IMG/VR virus record: IMGVR_UViG_3300037042_001212
Span: 16,528 to 80,527 of that record
Length of the DNA: 64,000 nucleotides
From: a virus
Direction: 5' to 3' (one strand)
Part shown: positions 24,703 to 33,998 of the stretch, one piece after another
Position numbering within the stretch: the stretch's first letter is position 1
How the letters are laid out: every line of letters begins with the position of its first letter
Program-made: the position numbers and the translations under genes
The notes under the pieces: generated by a model
What the model saw: the letters and a program-made list of their open reading frames with translations, nothing else
The model's database searches: none
What the model was told of the DNA's origin: nothing

Positions 24703-26849
24703 TACTTGCGACCGTCAGGGCGAATATCTACACGCGGCACACCCAGTTGCCATGCCACACCCTGCTCCGTTGACCTGATCTCAAACGACATCTGACGGCC
24801 CCGCACCCTCGTGTAGACCTGACCCGTGTATTGCTGCACGGCGTATACCCGCTCTGTGTTGTAACTCTGGGCGCTGGTGACATCCGGCGAGCTTGGTGTT
24901 CCATATGCCGAGCCTGAGAACTGCCGGGGTTTGCATACCATCGTCACTGCGGGGTAGTTCGGTGCCGGAGTTGTAGAGCCGTCGAACGTCAGGTCGGGGA
25001 TAATCCGCCAGACAAACCCAAAGTTGTGGCCATCACCAATGTCAAAGTCCGAAGAACTGACATACGCCTCAATCGGGACGGCGGTGGGGGTAGTCAAGTC
25101 ATCGTTGCCAGACTCGTGGAACATAACCTGATTAGGTATCACCAACCCTGCCGTTGAGTAGGCAACATGGGAGGCAGCGGTAGTGCTGTTTAAACCGCGA
25201 GTACAGCCGCTTAAAGCCGTGGTCGTCCGGCTGGTGTAAGAGATTTGCTCGCTATCAATGAGCACAACACCAACGTATGGGTAGGAGGCGCAGTCAATGA
25301 CGTTCAGCGTGGTATCCGTGGATAGAGCTGCGGCGGACAGGTAGGTCGTCCGGACACTGAACGAAGCCATCGGGCGCTGACGCAGGGGAGAGTCCAGCCA
25401 CGCTGCTCGGTTCATTAGGCCGTAATACCACGCGTTGTCGAGGTAGTTGTAGATGACGTAACTATCATTCACATTGCTGCCAGCGGAAGGGTAGTGCCAC
25501 CAGACCTCACTGTATTGCTCGTTGCCACCGGCAATCACCTGAAAGCTCTGGTCGAAGTTGAAGTTGTCAAAGACGTATTGCCGCACTGTGCAGGGGAGCG
25601 TTTGGACACGACCGTCGTACATATAGAACTTGTCCACACCCATCCAGAACATCAGGTTGCTCGCGCCCACTACTGCGTTGGGGGAAGCAATTGATATCCC
25701 ATCCATTAGCAGGTTCACACCCCAGACATAGGGTGGCCCAAGATACTGCATGGAGTAGATGGCACTGTCAGACCAGACCACAAACTCCTGCCGACCATGC
25801 CTTCCCGTGACCAACTGGGAGCCGTGCGAGAAGCGAAGCTCACCAGCCTGATTGTCCGCAGCAGGAACCCACTGGTAGATGTTCTCTTGGTCAGACCAGC
25901 GCACCAACATAGGGTCAAAAGTTGTCTCAGCGTCCAATGGATCATATGGGTTAGCGCCGATACAAATACCAAAACGCTGAACACCGGAAGTATGAATCTC
26001 GTAAACCCTGTTGGGGACAAACGTACCGCCGTAACCTGCTGCGGTAGCAAGACTCTCCAGCGTTACCGCCCGAGGCGGTGCGGTAGTTGTATCCGCAGCC
26101 CAGTAGTAGATAGCGCCTTCCCGGATAGCTGATATCAAGTCCTGCCCGTAGTTATCGAGCGACCACAGACGTAGCTGAGTTGTTTCTTGAACAATGGCAG
26201 TCCCGGAATACTCTTCGCCCCAGCCATCTCGACTCCACGGGCCGGTGCCCCAGCCTGTGCCAACCGATGCAACCGAGTTGCCGGAGTTCACCTGATAGGC
26301 GGCGCTCACTACAGCACCACCACCAGAACCAGTTGCGGCGGCGGCGGTCGGGAGGATGATCTGGTAGCTGTTCGCATTAACAACAACGACCACCTCAAAC
26401 TCAGCGTTGAAGGCGGTGTAGTTTGCCCCGGTTGCGCCAGAGAACGTCACATAAGTGCCGACGGTTACGCCGTGCGCGGTGTCTGTTACGACTGCCAGCT
26501 TGGAGCCGTTGGTTATAGCAAATGGGTTGTTGTTGATCGTGCTGGTGTCCCGGATCGGGGTGATGTCATAGTAAGCCCCGCCATTCTCGACGTAGAGCTT
26601 CTGTTCCGTCCCCAGAGCCAGCAGGTTGCTACTGTTCAGTGTGATCCAGTTCCACAGGTTACGGCACACACCTTTAAACGTGTTGGCCGTGCCCGACACG
26701 AAAGCCGCGAAGTTCTGCCAGCCACCGATCTTCTCCGGGAACCCAGAGCGGAAGCGAATCTTGTCCCCGTCGTACCAACCCCCCTCACCGGCGTAGTTGG
26801 TGTTCTCTCTGTTGATCCCGGGCTTGAACTGGAGTTTGGATAATGGCAC
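24702..26849 (-). CDS. Neck/tail protein, resembling P22 gp10 DNA-stabilisation protein
   Basis: 715 residues starting from GTG (bases 26847-26849) behind a GAGAG site. The opening LQFKPGINRENTNYAGEGGWYDGDKIRFRSG followed by PEKIGGW is characteristic of the large beta-propeller-like neck protein family typified by P22 gp10. Further conserved-looking strands include WSDQENIYQWVP, HGRQEFVVWSDSAIY and WWHYPS. No catalytic motif. In P22, gp10 seals the portal channel after packaging. Assignment by resemblance and by the presence of adaptor genes upstream. Confidence 0.6.
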   Translation of the reverse strand: MPLSKLQFKPGINRENTNYAGEGGWYDGDKIRFRSGFPEKIGGWQNFAAFVSGTANTFKGVCRNLWNWITLNSSNLLALGTEQKLYVENGGAYYDITPIRDTSTINNNPFAITNGSKLAVVTDTAHGVTVGTYVTFSGATGANYTAFNAEFEVVVVVNANSYQIILPTAAAATGSGGGAVVSAAYQVNSGNSVASVGTGWGTGPWSRDGWGEEYSGTAIVQETTQLRLWSLDNYGQDLISAIREGAIYYWAADTTTAPPRAVTLESLATAAGYGGTFVPNRVYEIHTSGVQRFGICIGANPYDPLDAETTFDPMLVRWSDQENIYQWVPAADNQAGELRFSHGSQLVTGRHGRQEFVVWSDSAIYSMQYLGPPYVWGVNLLMDGISIASPNAVVGASNLMFWMGVDKFYMYDGRVQTLPCTVRQYVFDNFNFDQSFQVIAGGNEQYSEVWWHYPSAGSNVNDSYVIYNYLDNAWYYGLMNRAAWLDSPLRQRPMASFSVRTTYLSAAALSTDTTLNVIDCASYPYVGVVLIDSEQISYTSRTTTALSGCTRGLNSTTAASHVAYSTAGLVIPNQVMFHESGNDDLTTPTAVPIEAYVSSSDFDIGDGHNFGFVWRIIPDLTFDGSTTPAPNYPAVTMVCKPRQFSGSAYGTPSSPDVTSAQSYNTERVYAVQQYTGQVYTRVRGRQMSFEIRSTEQGVAWQLGVPRVDIRPDGRK

Positions 26850-26859
26850 GTTTAAACTC

Positions 26860-27300
26860 TCACGAGAAAGGGCGGACGCCCTGCTTGTCGATAATCAACC
26901 GGGAATTGCGCGGTTGGGCTCCTTCAAGGCTCGGCACCGAGATATGCGTCCATGAATCAAACTCAAGGATGATCTGGTCGAACGGGACTTCCGCCTTGAT
27001 ACAAGCCTCCACAACCTCGCGGGGCTTCATGCCCGGCACCCGGATATCGGCAGCACATCCAATCCGGTGCTGGCTGCTGTCTTTGGAACCTACGGAGTCG
27101 TTCACCTTCTTCGACCGGAAGCCGGAATTGATCATGATCGGCTTGCCCCCCAAGGCCGTCTTAACCTGTTGCAAAAGGATAGCCAATCGATTCAGGTTCG
27201 CCGTTTCCTGCTCGTTGGGGGTGTTGTCCCATCCGTTGCGATCCGCAGCCTCTGAGCGCGTCAGTTCCTCAAGAGAGAAGTTTGCCGTCAGTTGGGTCAT
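26860..27300 (-). CDS. Endolysin, peptidase M15 family (L,D/D,D-peptidase-like)
   Basis: 146 residues, the standard size. The N-terminus FSLEELTRSEAADRNGWDN is typical of phage M15 (Peptidase_M15_3) lysins. Zinc ligands are H78 and D85 (SSQHRIGCAADI) and H119 (SWTHIS). No signal peptide, so it needs a holin; the adjacent upstream gene encodes a holin candidate and the stop/start overlap by 4 bases links them in a lysis cassette. It cleaves peptide cross-links of Gram-negative peptidoglycan. Confidence 0.9.
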   Translation of the reverse strand: MTQLTANFSLEELTRSEAADRNGWDNTPNEQETANLNRLAILLQQVKTALGGKPIMINSGFRSKKVNDSVGSKDSSQHRIGCAADIRVPGMKPREVVEACIKAEVPFDQIILEFDSWTHISVPSLEGAQPRNSRLIIDKQGVRPFS

Positions 27301-27770
27301 TTCTTGTCCTTCTCCTTGCTACCAATCGAAGAGCCAAGCCAGAAGTTCAGCATCGTTGCAATCACGGTTCCAAGCAGGAAGCCGAGGATGGTGTCTGCGA
27401 ACCTTACGTTGTTGGCAGGAATTTCGCTGAACGTCACAAAGCCAATATAAATAACGGCTGCAGCACTCCAAAACATCGTCAGATACATGACGAACCGCTT
27501 GGAGAATTTGTCGTCTTGTTGCAGAGCAATCTTCTGCATATCCCGAGCATCGGCAGTGTTCTTATTGCTTTGCTCGATCATGAATTCTTCGTGCTTCATA
27601 GCGGCCTGCTTTGTGGCCTCAATCTCCTGCGGACTCATGTCAGGCTTTAGCTCAACACCGAGCTTATCGCTAACGTAATCAATGCCCTTATCAACCACAG
27701 CCTGCGCCACTTTAGGCAGGTTGTTCTGCAACAGCATACTGACAACGCCAGAGATAAGAGCCGGGATCAT
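27297..27770 (-). CDS. Holin-like protein (GTA holin, 3-TM type)
   Basis: 157 residues. Hydrophobic segments at the N-terminus (IPALISGVVSMLL) and two clear membrane helices in the C-terminal half (FVMYLTMFWSAAAVIYIGFV and ILGFLLGTVIATMLNFWLG), ending in GSSIGSKEKDK, the tail seen in holins of the GTA_holin_3TM family. A charged coiled region (IEATKQAAMKHEEFMIEQ) separates them. It lies between the endolysin and a small one-helix membrane protein, forming the lysis cassette. Confidence 0.8.
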   Translation of the reverse strand: MIPALISGVVSMLLQNNLPKVAQAVVDKGIDYVSDKLGVELKPDMSPQEIEATKQAAMKHEEFMIEQSNKNTADARDMQKIALQQDDKFSKRFVMYLTMFWSAAAVIYIGFVTFSEIPANNVRFADTILGFLLGTVIATMLNFWLGSSIGSKEKDKK

Positions 27771-28030
27771 TTTGCTTTCTGCCTTTCTTCAGTCATTCGG
27801 GTTCGCACATGAAGTTCGTGAAGTTCTTTAAATACTTCTTCCTTGAGTTTGTGCCGCGCTTCTGCGGACAACGGACTATCGGTAGGAACGCCAGCGGGCG
27901 TAATCAGTGCGGGCATCTGCCCTTCGATCTTGGTCAGTCGCGTATTAAAAGAGCTAACTTCCCCCAGCAGCCATGCCAACGAGGCCACCACTATGGGGAT
28001 TACAGCCTTCAGTACGTCAGACCAGTTCAT
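27767..28030 (-). CDS. Small membrane-anchored lysis-cassette protein (87 aa)
   Basis: One N-terminal membrane helix (VIPIVVASLAWLLGEV) followed by a short charged coiled coil (FKELHELHVRTRMTEERQKAK). Four-base overlap with the holin gene. The topology would suit an inner-membrane spanin subunit or an accessory holin, but no partner outer-membrane lipoprotein is visible; function not established. Confidence 0.6.
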   Translation of the reverse strand: MNWSDVLKAVIPIVVASLAWLLGEVSSFNTRLTKIEGQMPALITPAGVPTDSPLSAEARHKLKEEVFKELHELHVRTRMTEERQKAK

Positions 28031-28246
28031 TTAACCTTCTACCGAAGAACCACTAAACGGAATCTCGGAGAACGCTGCGCCAGCGAAAGCCCCAGACGAA
28101 TTATCCGATGGGTATACCTGACTCCATACTCCGCTCTGCTTGATGTAAATGGCTGCTGGGGACTTCCAAGTGCCCGCGTCCTTTACATAGGCTTGAACCA
28201 CGGGCTTGAAGACTCCGCCTTGCTTTACGGAGATGGAACGCGGCAT
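28031..28246 (-). CDS. Small tail-associated protein (71 aa) with FS..PFSG motif
   Basis: ATG at 28246 overlaps the TAA of the upstream tail gene (TAATG); a longer upstream extension shadows that gene. Two short repeats are visible, GGVFKPVVQAYVKDAGTW and AAIYIKQSGVWSQVYP, then the motif GAFAGAAFSEIPFSG, which also recurs six or more times in the 1,147-residue repeat protein. Probably a minor tail-fibre component. Confidence 0.6.
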   Translation of the reverse strand: MPRSISVKQGGVFKPVVQAYVKDAGTWKSPAAIYIKQSGVWSQVYPSDNSSGAFAGAAFSEIPFSGSSVEG

Positions 28247-28878
28247 TACGAAGCAACCCGGTACCAGATGTCTCCATCGGCACCACCAGTCGGAGTGCTT
28301 GTTGACACCGTTCTCGTTCCGTAGCCGTTGGAGGTGGCAGTGGAGATGGTTATTGGCCACGCCCCGGTTGCGCCGGTTCCATCAAGAGCAGGAACCCCAA
28401 GGCTAGTCCGCGCATTTGCAGCGGTGGTAGCGCCCGTGCCGCCATACAGAACCGGAAGCTGGGATATTTGCGGAACAACATTGGTGCCATCGACGTAAAC
28501 CACAAGGTATGTGCCGCTTGCTACGGTGACCCCGGTTCCCGCAGAGGTCTTGACGACAATGCTCTGGGAGCCTGTGGTGTTGTTGCGGATCAGATACGCT
28601 TTTTGAATCGTCGGGACAATCAGGTTCCGCGTAGTCGTGAGCGATCCAGTGGAGGTGACATTCAGTGCAAGGTTCCGTGCCACTTGCGTAGCATTGGAAT
28701 CCGTCAGGGTGATCGTAAGGTCGGCATCGGTCGTGAAGTTCGGATTGCCGTAGCCCACAATGGCTTGCTCAAGCGCAGTACCAAGGTTGGCGTTGGTGGT
28801 AGTGCCCCAAGAGCCTGTCTGGTCACCGAGCGACATAAGCTCGATCTTGAGGTTAGTAGAGTAGGTCGATCCGGGCAT
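28246..28878 (-). CDS. Tail fibre-like protein (210 aa)
   Basis: Opens with STNLKIELMSLGDQTGSWG followed by TTTNANLG, a well-known N-terminal module of phage tail fibres and receptor-binding proteins. Beta-rich Thr/Ser-rich strands follow, including YGGTGATTAANARTSLG, the short collagen-like or chaperone-site motif frequent in tail fibres, and a C-terminal TPTGGADGDIWYRVAS. Likely binds to the tail tip near the other fibre genes upstream. Confidence 0.7.
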   Translation of the reverse strand: MPGSTYSTNLKIELMSLGDQTGSWGTTTNANLGTALEQAIVGYGNPNFTTDADLTITLTDSNATQVARNLALNVTSTGSLTTTRNLIVPTIQKAYLIRNNTTGSQSIVVKTSAGTGVTVASGTYLVVYVDGTNVVPQISQLPVLYGGTGATTAANARTSLGVPALDGTGATGAWPITISTATSNGYGTRTVSTSTPTGGADGDIWYRVAS

Positions 28879-28905
28879 GTATTCCCCCGCCTTTATCTGA
28901 TGTTT

Positions 28906-29151
28906 TTAAGGCCGCGGCGCATTAACAACTGGATTGATTTCCCCTAAAACCGTGTCATACCAAAATTGGTCGGCAACAACGGAAGGATCGCAATCTACCC
29001 AAAATAAAGGCTCGGATACTGGGAAATCAGTATCTGAAACTTCGCAAACCCTAGCACTATCCGGATAGGTCGCATACACAGGTTCAAGCGGGGTTCCGCT
29101 CCAGTTTTCGACATACTGAACGGGAAAACGATTATCAATTAGTGCTTTCAT
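28906..29151 (-). CDS. Hypothetical protein between tail-fibre genes (81 aa)
   Basis: Acidic, with several Trp/Tyr residues (ENWSGTPLEPVYATY, FWVDCDPSVVADQFWYD). Position between two fibre genes suggests a fibre-assembly or attachment role, as for tail-fibre-assembly proteins, but no family motif is clear. Ends 27 bases before the 210-residue fibre gene. Confidence 0.5.
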   Translation of the reverse strand: MKALIDNRFPVQYVENWSGTPLEPVYATYPDSARVCEVSDTDFPVSEPLFWVDCDPSVVADQFWYDTVLGEINPVVNAPRP

Positions 29152-29154
29152 GGG

Positions 29155-30036
29155 TTATCCAATATATTGAATGTAAACAGCGCCACCGGTGCCGCCAGAA
29201 GCATCGGATGCGGTAGTTCCACCAGCACCAGTTGCGCCGGGAACGCGGTTTAGAGCCGCAGTCCATGTTACAGCCGCCGTAGCAGATGCCCCATTTGCGC
29301 GTGCTGTCAAACCAACAAAGTCACCGCCAGCGCCATAAAGGACAGAACTGTTGGCAGTAACCCCGCTTGTGCCAGCGCCAGCCGCGCCATCAGCGCCGCT
29401 ACTGTTTCCAGAAACTCCACCACTGCCCCCGGTTGCGGACAACAACGAGCCTAAAGAACTGGTTGCGCCAGCACTACCGTTTGTTGATGCTGTATTTGTG
29501 CCTGCCCCGCCAGCGCCAACGGTTGCTACGTAGCCAGTGCCGGGAACTACTGTGTAAATGCCGACAGCAATTCCGCCAGCACCGCCACTGCCGCCGTTAT
29601 TAGGGCCACCAGCATCATGGTTGCCACCACCGCCACCGCCGCCGATACAGATAACTTTGACTCTAGTAACTCCGGTAGGAGCAGTCCAAGTCGTTGCGCC
29701 AGAAGTGTATAGGTCGTATTGCGGCTGCTGCAGAGCTACACCAGCAGGAAATGTGCAGAATACGTCTTTGGTTCCGGCAGAAAAGTTCACCAGCGACCCG
29801 GAGTTCGATGACGACAAAACTGTGGTTCGAGACAGCGTGGTTCCAGACGAGGTGTAGGTTCCAATGCCAACCTCAAACTCTGATGTTCCTTGGCCAGCAA
29901 TGCAGTAGTAGGTCTCGTTGGCGTTACCGATGACGGAGAACGATTGAAACCCAGTAGCCGCACCAGATAAAGTAACGGTTCCTGTGCTAGTAGTGGTGGT
30001 TGTCTCTTTAACTCGATCCTTCACGACGAATGCCAT
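29155..30036 (-). CDS. Glycine-rich tail fibre protein (293 aa)
   Basis: N-terminal attachment module (AFVVKDRVKETTTTTSTG, FEVGIGTYTSSGTTLSRTTV) common to phage fibres, then a C-terminal glycine-rich domain: GATTWTAPTGVTRVKVICIG, a run of seven glycines, and many GGSGGAGG segments ending TGGAVYIQYIG. This matches the polyglycine-sandwich receptor-binding tips of T-even adhesins and related fibres. A host-recognition protein is the best interpretation. Confidence 0.7.
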   Translation of the reverse strand: MAFVVKDRVKETTTTTSTGTVTLSGAATGFQSFSVIGNANETYYCIAGQGTSEFEVGIGTYTSSGTTLSRTTVLSSSNSGSLVNFSAGTKDVFCTFPAGVALQQPQYDLYTSGATTWTAPTGVTRVKVICIGGGGGGGNHDAGGPNNGGSGGAGGIAVGIYTVVPGTGYVATVGAGGAGTNTASTNGSAGATSSLGSLLSATGGSGGVSGNSSGADGAAGAGTSGVTANSSVLYGAGGDFVGLTARANGASATAAVTWTAALNRVPGATGAGGTTASDASGGTGGAVYIQYIG

Positions 30037-30045
30037 ACTATCTCC

Positions 30046-33000
30046 TTATGTTTCGGTTACTTCCCAGTCAGGCTGTTGCTGAGTATCGATATCTTCCCAG
30101 TCATCAGCACTCGGTGTTGTTGCAGTAGACCATGCCGCTGATTGTGTATTCGGAATATTGACCCAACCGCTGCCACCGCTACCCTGAATCGTTGACCACC
30201 CGGAACCCTGTGCAGTTCCAACCGGGCTCCAAGTCGTTGACCCGCTGGGGTCAATCATACTCCAGCTTACTGCCTGCGTAGTGCTGACTGCCGTCCAGCT
30301 ACCGTCCGGGCCCGCCGCAACCAGACTCCAACCAGCGGACTGCGTAACCCCCACTGGCGTCCAGCCGCTGCCACCGGAGGTGCCTATATTTTGCCAGTTT
30401 GGGGTCTGATTGTCACTGATCAGTTCCCACGGCGGCGGGGCGAAAACGAACCCAACGGCACCGGTGGCAAACACCCCGGTCAGGGTTGCACCGTAAACGA
30501 CTTGAACGCCACCAACTTCACCCGCAGCCGAGACGCCCGACAGGGCTACGGTCAGGAAAACGCCGAAATCCCCAACAGACCCTACCAACTGGACGCCTGA
30601 CAGAAGTTGTCCGCCTTCAACCGTTCCGACTTCCCCGGATGCGAATACCCCAGTCAGGGCTACCGTAACGCTCACCTCCGGGGTTCCGGCCTCGCCGGTG
30701 GCCTCTACACCGATTAGGGTGACCGGCGTTGACGCTTCTATGTCACCAACCTGCCCTTCCGCTTGGACAAGCGGCATCCCTGCATAGCCACTGAATGGCG
30801 CAAAGGCGAAGGGCGAATCACCAAAGGCACCGGCACCCGCATACCCGCTATTGATCTCCACGGTAATGGAGGGGGTAACGCTACCGACTTCTCCGGTGGA
30901 CTCAACACCGGTAAGGTCTTCTTCAGGGACTACATAACCAACCTCGCCAGTGGCGGATACCCCGGACAAGGTAATGTCCAATACCGCGCCAACAGCGCCG
31001 ATCTCGCCACGAGCGACCGCGCCGGAGGATGCGTCATCACCGCTAAACGCTGTTTCAGAGAAAGCCCCGCTGCTGAACCCGCCACTCGAAACGTAGGCGG
31101 TGATCGGAACGGTCAGGGACGGGGCTTGGGTGCCGGTGCCTGAAACTGCTTCAACACCGGTAAGGTCTTTTTCAGGGGTTACATAGCCAACCTCACCGGT
31201 TGTAGAGACACCCGTAATATCAACCGGGAAGGTGGAAGTAACGTCCCCGACCTCACCGATTGAGACGGCCCCGGAGTAGGAGGAGACGCCGCTAAATGCG
31301 TCTTCAGAGAACGCGCCGCTGCTGAACCCGCCGCTGGATATGTATTGCGTGATCGGGACTGACAGGGAAGGCGTAAGCGAACCGACACTAGTTGCAAGCG
31401 ATACACCGCTTATTTCTACGGTTGCTTCCGTCCCGACATTACCGACTTGGCCGGTGGCTATTACCCCGTCTTCTTGTTCAGAGGTAGAGCCGGTAATATC
31501 ACCAACAGCACAGGTTGACTCAACACCTGTCAGCGATATCGTGGTGCTGGGGGTTAAGCTGCCAACATCACCTGTGGCCTCTACCCCGGTAACGACTATG
31601 TTGTATTCGACATCCCCAACCTGACCGGAGGCGTAGACCCCGGGCGGAATGGACTCACCACCAAACGGGGTGGCAGAGAACGATGCGTCACTGAAGGCAC
31701 CGATGCTGCTCCACGCGCTGATCTCGACGGTCGTGGATGGGGATTGGTTGCCAGCGGCACCGGTGGCATCGACACTAGTTAAAGCAGGAGCGGACTCAGC
31801 AGATACGTTCCCTACCGAGCCCGTAGCCTCAACGCCGGTAACGGATACGCTAAGGTTGGCCGTGACATTGCCAGCAGACCCAGTTGCTGAGACACCGGAT
31901 ATCTCCACTGAATACAGAACATCACCGACCTCACCTGTAGCTGACACCCCGCTCAGTGTTACGGAGGACGATGGCGTCACACTACCAACATCGCCGGTTG
32001 CCGCTACACCGCTGATCGTTACATCAATGTTCGCTGTGACGCCGCCTACCGCACCGGTTGCCTCTACGCCGGTCAGGGCAACTGTAGTGCTTGGTGCTAC
32101 GGTTCCGACGCCGCCTGTCGATTCAACGCCGGATATCGAATACGTCTTCTCGCCAACTACGTCCCCTGTTTCACCGGTGGCCTGAACAAGTGGCATCCCG
32201 GCATAGCCACCGAACGGTGCAAAGGAGAACGAGGCATCACTGAAGGCACCAGCGCCTTCGTAGCCGCTATTGATCCCAACGCTGATGTCTACAGATACGC
32301 TGCCGACACTGCCAGTCGCTTCTGTGCCAGTTATACCTACCGTGGACTCAGTGCCAACATTGCCGACCTGACCCGTGGCAATAACACCGTCTTCCTGCTC
32401 AGAGGTAGAGCCGGTAATATCACCAACAGCGCAGGCGGAAGAGACGCTAGTTAGAGCAACACTGGTCGACGGGGCTACATTCCCAACGCTACCTGTGGCC
32501 TCTACTCCAGACAGGCCCACCGCATACTGAACATCACCAACGCTACCTGTTGCGGATACACCGGTTACATCAAGAGTGGTACTGGGTGAAACAGAACCGA
32601 CAGCCGCCGTTTCTTCAACTCCGGATAGAGCGACAAGACGCTCGCCCATCGATACGACACCAACGTCGCCGGTGGCCGAAACTCCGTCTTCATCGACCGT
32701 GGTGTTGGCGGTTACAGAGCCAACCGCGCCGGATGCTTCAACCCCGGATATGGGGACTGCGTAGCCAACGTCTCCCACCGCGCCCGTTGCTGAGACGCTG
32801 GTAAGGGCAACATCAACCTGAACGCCGGTGTTACCTACCTGACCTGTAGCAGTAACCCCAGTGAGGGCTACATCGACGCTCCCTGTGACGCCGCCTACCG
32901 CGCCGGTAGCCTCTACGCCGGTCAGGGCAACTGTAGTGCTGGGGGTTACGGTGCCAACACCACCAGTGCTTTCAACGCCGGTGAGGGCGGCTTCTTGGGT

Positions 33001-33489
33001 GATTACCGCGACTACATTACCGACCTGACCAACGGCAGAAACGCCCGGGCCACCGAGAGTCCCGGTAAACGGTATCGTAGAGAACGGGGAATCACTGAAT
33101 GCACCATCAGCACTAGACGATGCCGTGGGGACGGTAGTGGTTGGCGGAAGAGTCCCGGCACTGACCGTAGACGCAACGCCAGATAGGGCAACGGTGTAAC
33201 TCAGGTTGTCTACAGCGCCAGTGGCCGCTACACCACTGATCGCTATATTAGGGTTTGGTGATGCAGTCCCAGCATCTACGGTCGCCGTAACGCCGTTTAA
33301 ACTGGTTGTGGAGGTTACGCCAAGACTGTCTACGGCACCGGTGGCCGTATTACCCGTGGCAGCTACGGATACTGACGGCGAGACTGTGCCTACCGCCCCG
33401 CTGGCGGATACGCCAGATAGAACAACAAACGCCAGTACCGCTGCTGTGGCACTGAATGGCGTTGCTGAAAACGGGGCGTCACTGAACAT
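30046..33489 (-). CDS. Repeat-rich surface/fibre protein (1,147 aa)
   Basis: Composed of about 43 units of ~18-20 residues with consensus LTGVEATGxVGxVxPSxxVx, interrupted at six or seven places by modules containing GAFSDAPFSxxPFxG. The N-terminus itself is such a module (FSDAPFSATPFSAT). The last ~125 residues are eleven exact 11-residue repeats each starting with Trp (W-S/T-x-V/I-...), alternating between a TQSAG type and a GSGG type. No signal peptide, cysteines almost absent, very Ser/Thr/Val/Gly-rich: likely an extended beta-structured fibre. Gene lies among tail-fibre and head-decoration genes. Confidence 0.7.
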   Translation of the reverse strand: MFSDAPFSATPFSATAAVLAFVVLSGVSASGAVGTVSPSVSVAATGNTATGAVDSLGVTSTTSLNGVTATVDAGTASPNPNIAISGVAATGAVDNLSYTVALSGVASTVSAGTLPPTTTVPTASSSADGAFSDSPFSTIPFTGTLGGPGVSAVGQVGNVVAVITQEAALTGVESTGGVGTVTPSTTVALTGVEATGAVGGVTGSVDVALTGVTATGQVGNTGVQVDVALTSVSATGAVGDVGYAVPISGVEASGAVGSVTANTTVDEDGVSATGDVGVVSMGERLVALSGVEETAAVGSVSPSTTLDVTGVSATGSVGDVQYAVGLSGVEATGSVGNVAPSTSVALTSVSSACAVGDITGSTSEQEDGVIATGQVGNVGTESTVGITGTEATGSVGSVSVDISVGINSGYEGAGAFSDASFSFAPFGGYAGMPLVQATGETGDVVGEKTYSISGVESTGGVGTVAPSTTVALTGVEATGAVGGVTANIDVTISGVAATGDVGSVTPSSSVTLSGVSATGEVGDVLYSVEISGVSATGSAGNVTANLSVSVTGVEATGSVGNVSAESAPALTSVDATGAAGNQSPSTTVEISAWSSIGAFSDASFSATPFGGESIPPGVYASGQVGDVEYNIVVTGVEATGDVGSLTPSTTISLTGVESTCAVGDITGSTSEQEDGVIATGQVGNVGTEATVEISGVSLATSVGSLTPSLSVPITQYISSGGFSSGAFSEDAFSGVSSYSGAVSIGEVGDVTSTFPVDITGVSTTGEVGYVTPEKDLTGVEAVSGTGTQAPSLTVPITAYVSSGGFSSGAFSETAFSGDDASSGAVARGEIGAVGAVLDITLSGVSATGEVGYVVPEEDLTGVESTGEVGSVTPSITVEINSGYAGAGAFGDSPFAFAPFSGYAGMPLVQAEGQVGDIEASTPVTLIGVEATGEAGTPEVSVTVALTGVFASGEVGTVEGGQLLSGVQLVGSVGDFGVFLTVALSGVSAAGEVGGVQVVYGATLTGVFATGAVGFVFAPPPWELISDNQTPNWQNIGTSGGSGWTPVGVTQSAGWSLVAAGPDGSWTAVSTTQAVSWSMIDPSGSTTWSPVGTAQGSGWSTIQGSGGSGWVNIPNTQSAAWSTATTPSADDWEDIDTQQQPDWEVTET

Positions 33490-33520
33490 ACGCTACACGG
33501 GGTTCCCCCCGCGCCCCGGG

Positions 33521-33979
33521 TTACGCGAGGCGAATAAGAGCAGTCGCCGCTGCGTTGGCTGGCATCGTCAGCGTGAACGTACCGGCAGTCACCGTCTGCG
33601 AACCAAACGTATGAACGCTCACTGCGCGGTTGCCCTGCGTGTTGTTATAGATCAGCACCGCATCAAACGCGGTAGTCAGCGTCACGGTCGTGTAGGTAAT
33701 GCTGCCCGTTGGCGTAGTGAACCCGGTTGTGCCGCTGGTTGACGGAGCGTTCCATGCGCCGGTAGTAACGCCACCAGCCGTGTAGCCAGTGCCCGACACT
33801 TCGCTGGTAGCCGTGTAAGCCGTGGCGGTAGCGTTCATCGTGGCTGATGCTAGATACAGTGCCGCTTTAAACGCGTCAGCCGTATTGAGAGTATGCGCGG
33901 GGTTGGCTGCGCTAAAGTTGTGATAAGCGTTCAGGAGTTCACCCTTGAACGAAGTTGCCATTGCTTGGGTATTTGCCAT
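33521..33979 (-). CDS. Phage structural protein, paralogue 1 of a three-member family
   Basis: 152 residues: helical start (ATSFKGELLNAYHNFSA), then ADAFKAALYLASA and a beta domain with GTGYTAGGVTT, TTAFDAVLIYNNT and a strand-rich C-terminus ending ALIRLA. The same plan (FK.eLL.G...., Y.IALY....., GYTAGG, ALVY/AILY) occurs in the proteins encoded at 34914-35360 and 43667-44086. Such proteins are widespread in phage virions; the role is not known to me. Confidence 0.65.
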   Translation of the reverse strand: MANTQAMATSFKGELLNAYHNFSAANPAHTLNTADAFKAALYLASATMNATATAYTATSEVSGTGYTAGGVTTGAWNAPSTSGTTGFTTPTGSITYTTVTLTTAFDAVLIYNNTQGNRAVSVHTFGSQTVTAGTFTLTMPANAAATALIRLA

Positions 33980-33998
33980 TGCGGTTTCCTTTTTTAAA

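Noticed and set aside
30046-33489. Possible CRISPR array because of dense ~60-bp repeats
   Set aside because: Repeats are degenerate, in frame, contiguous without spacers, and encode a continuous protein.
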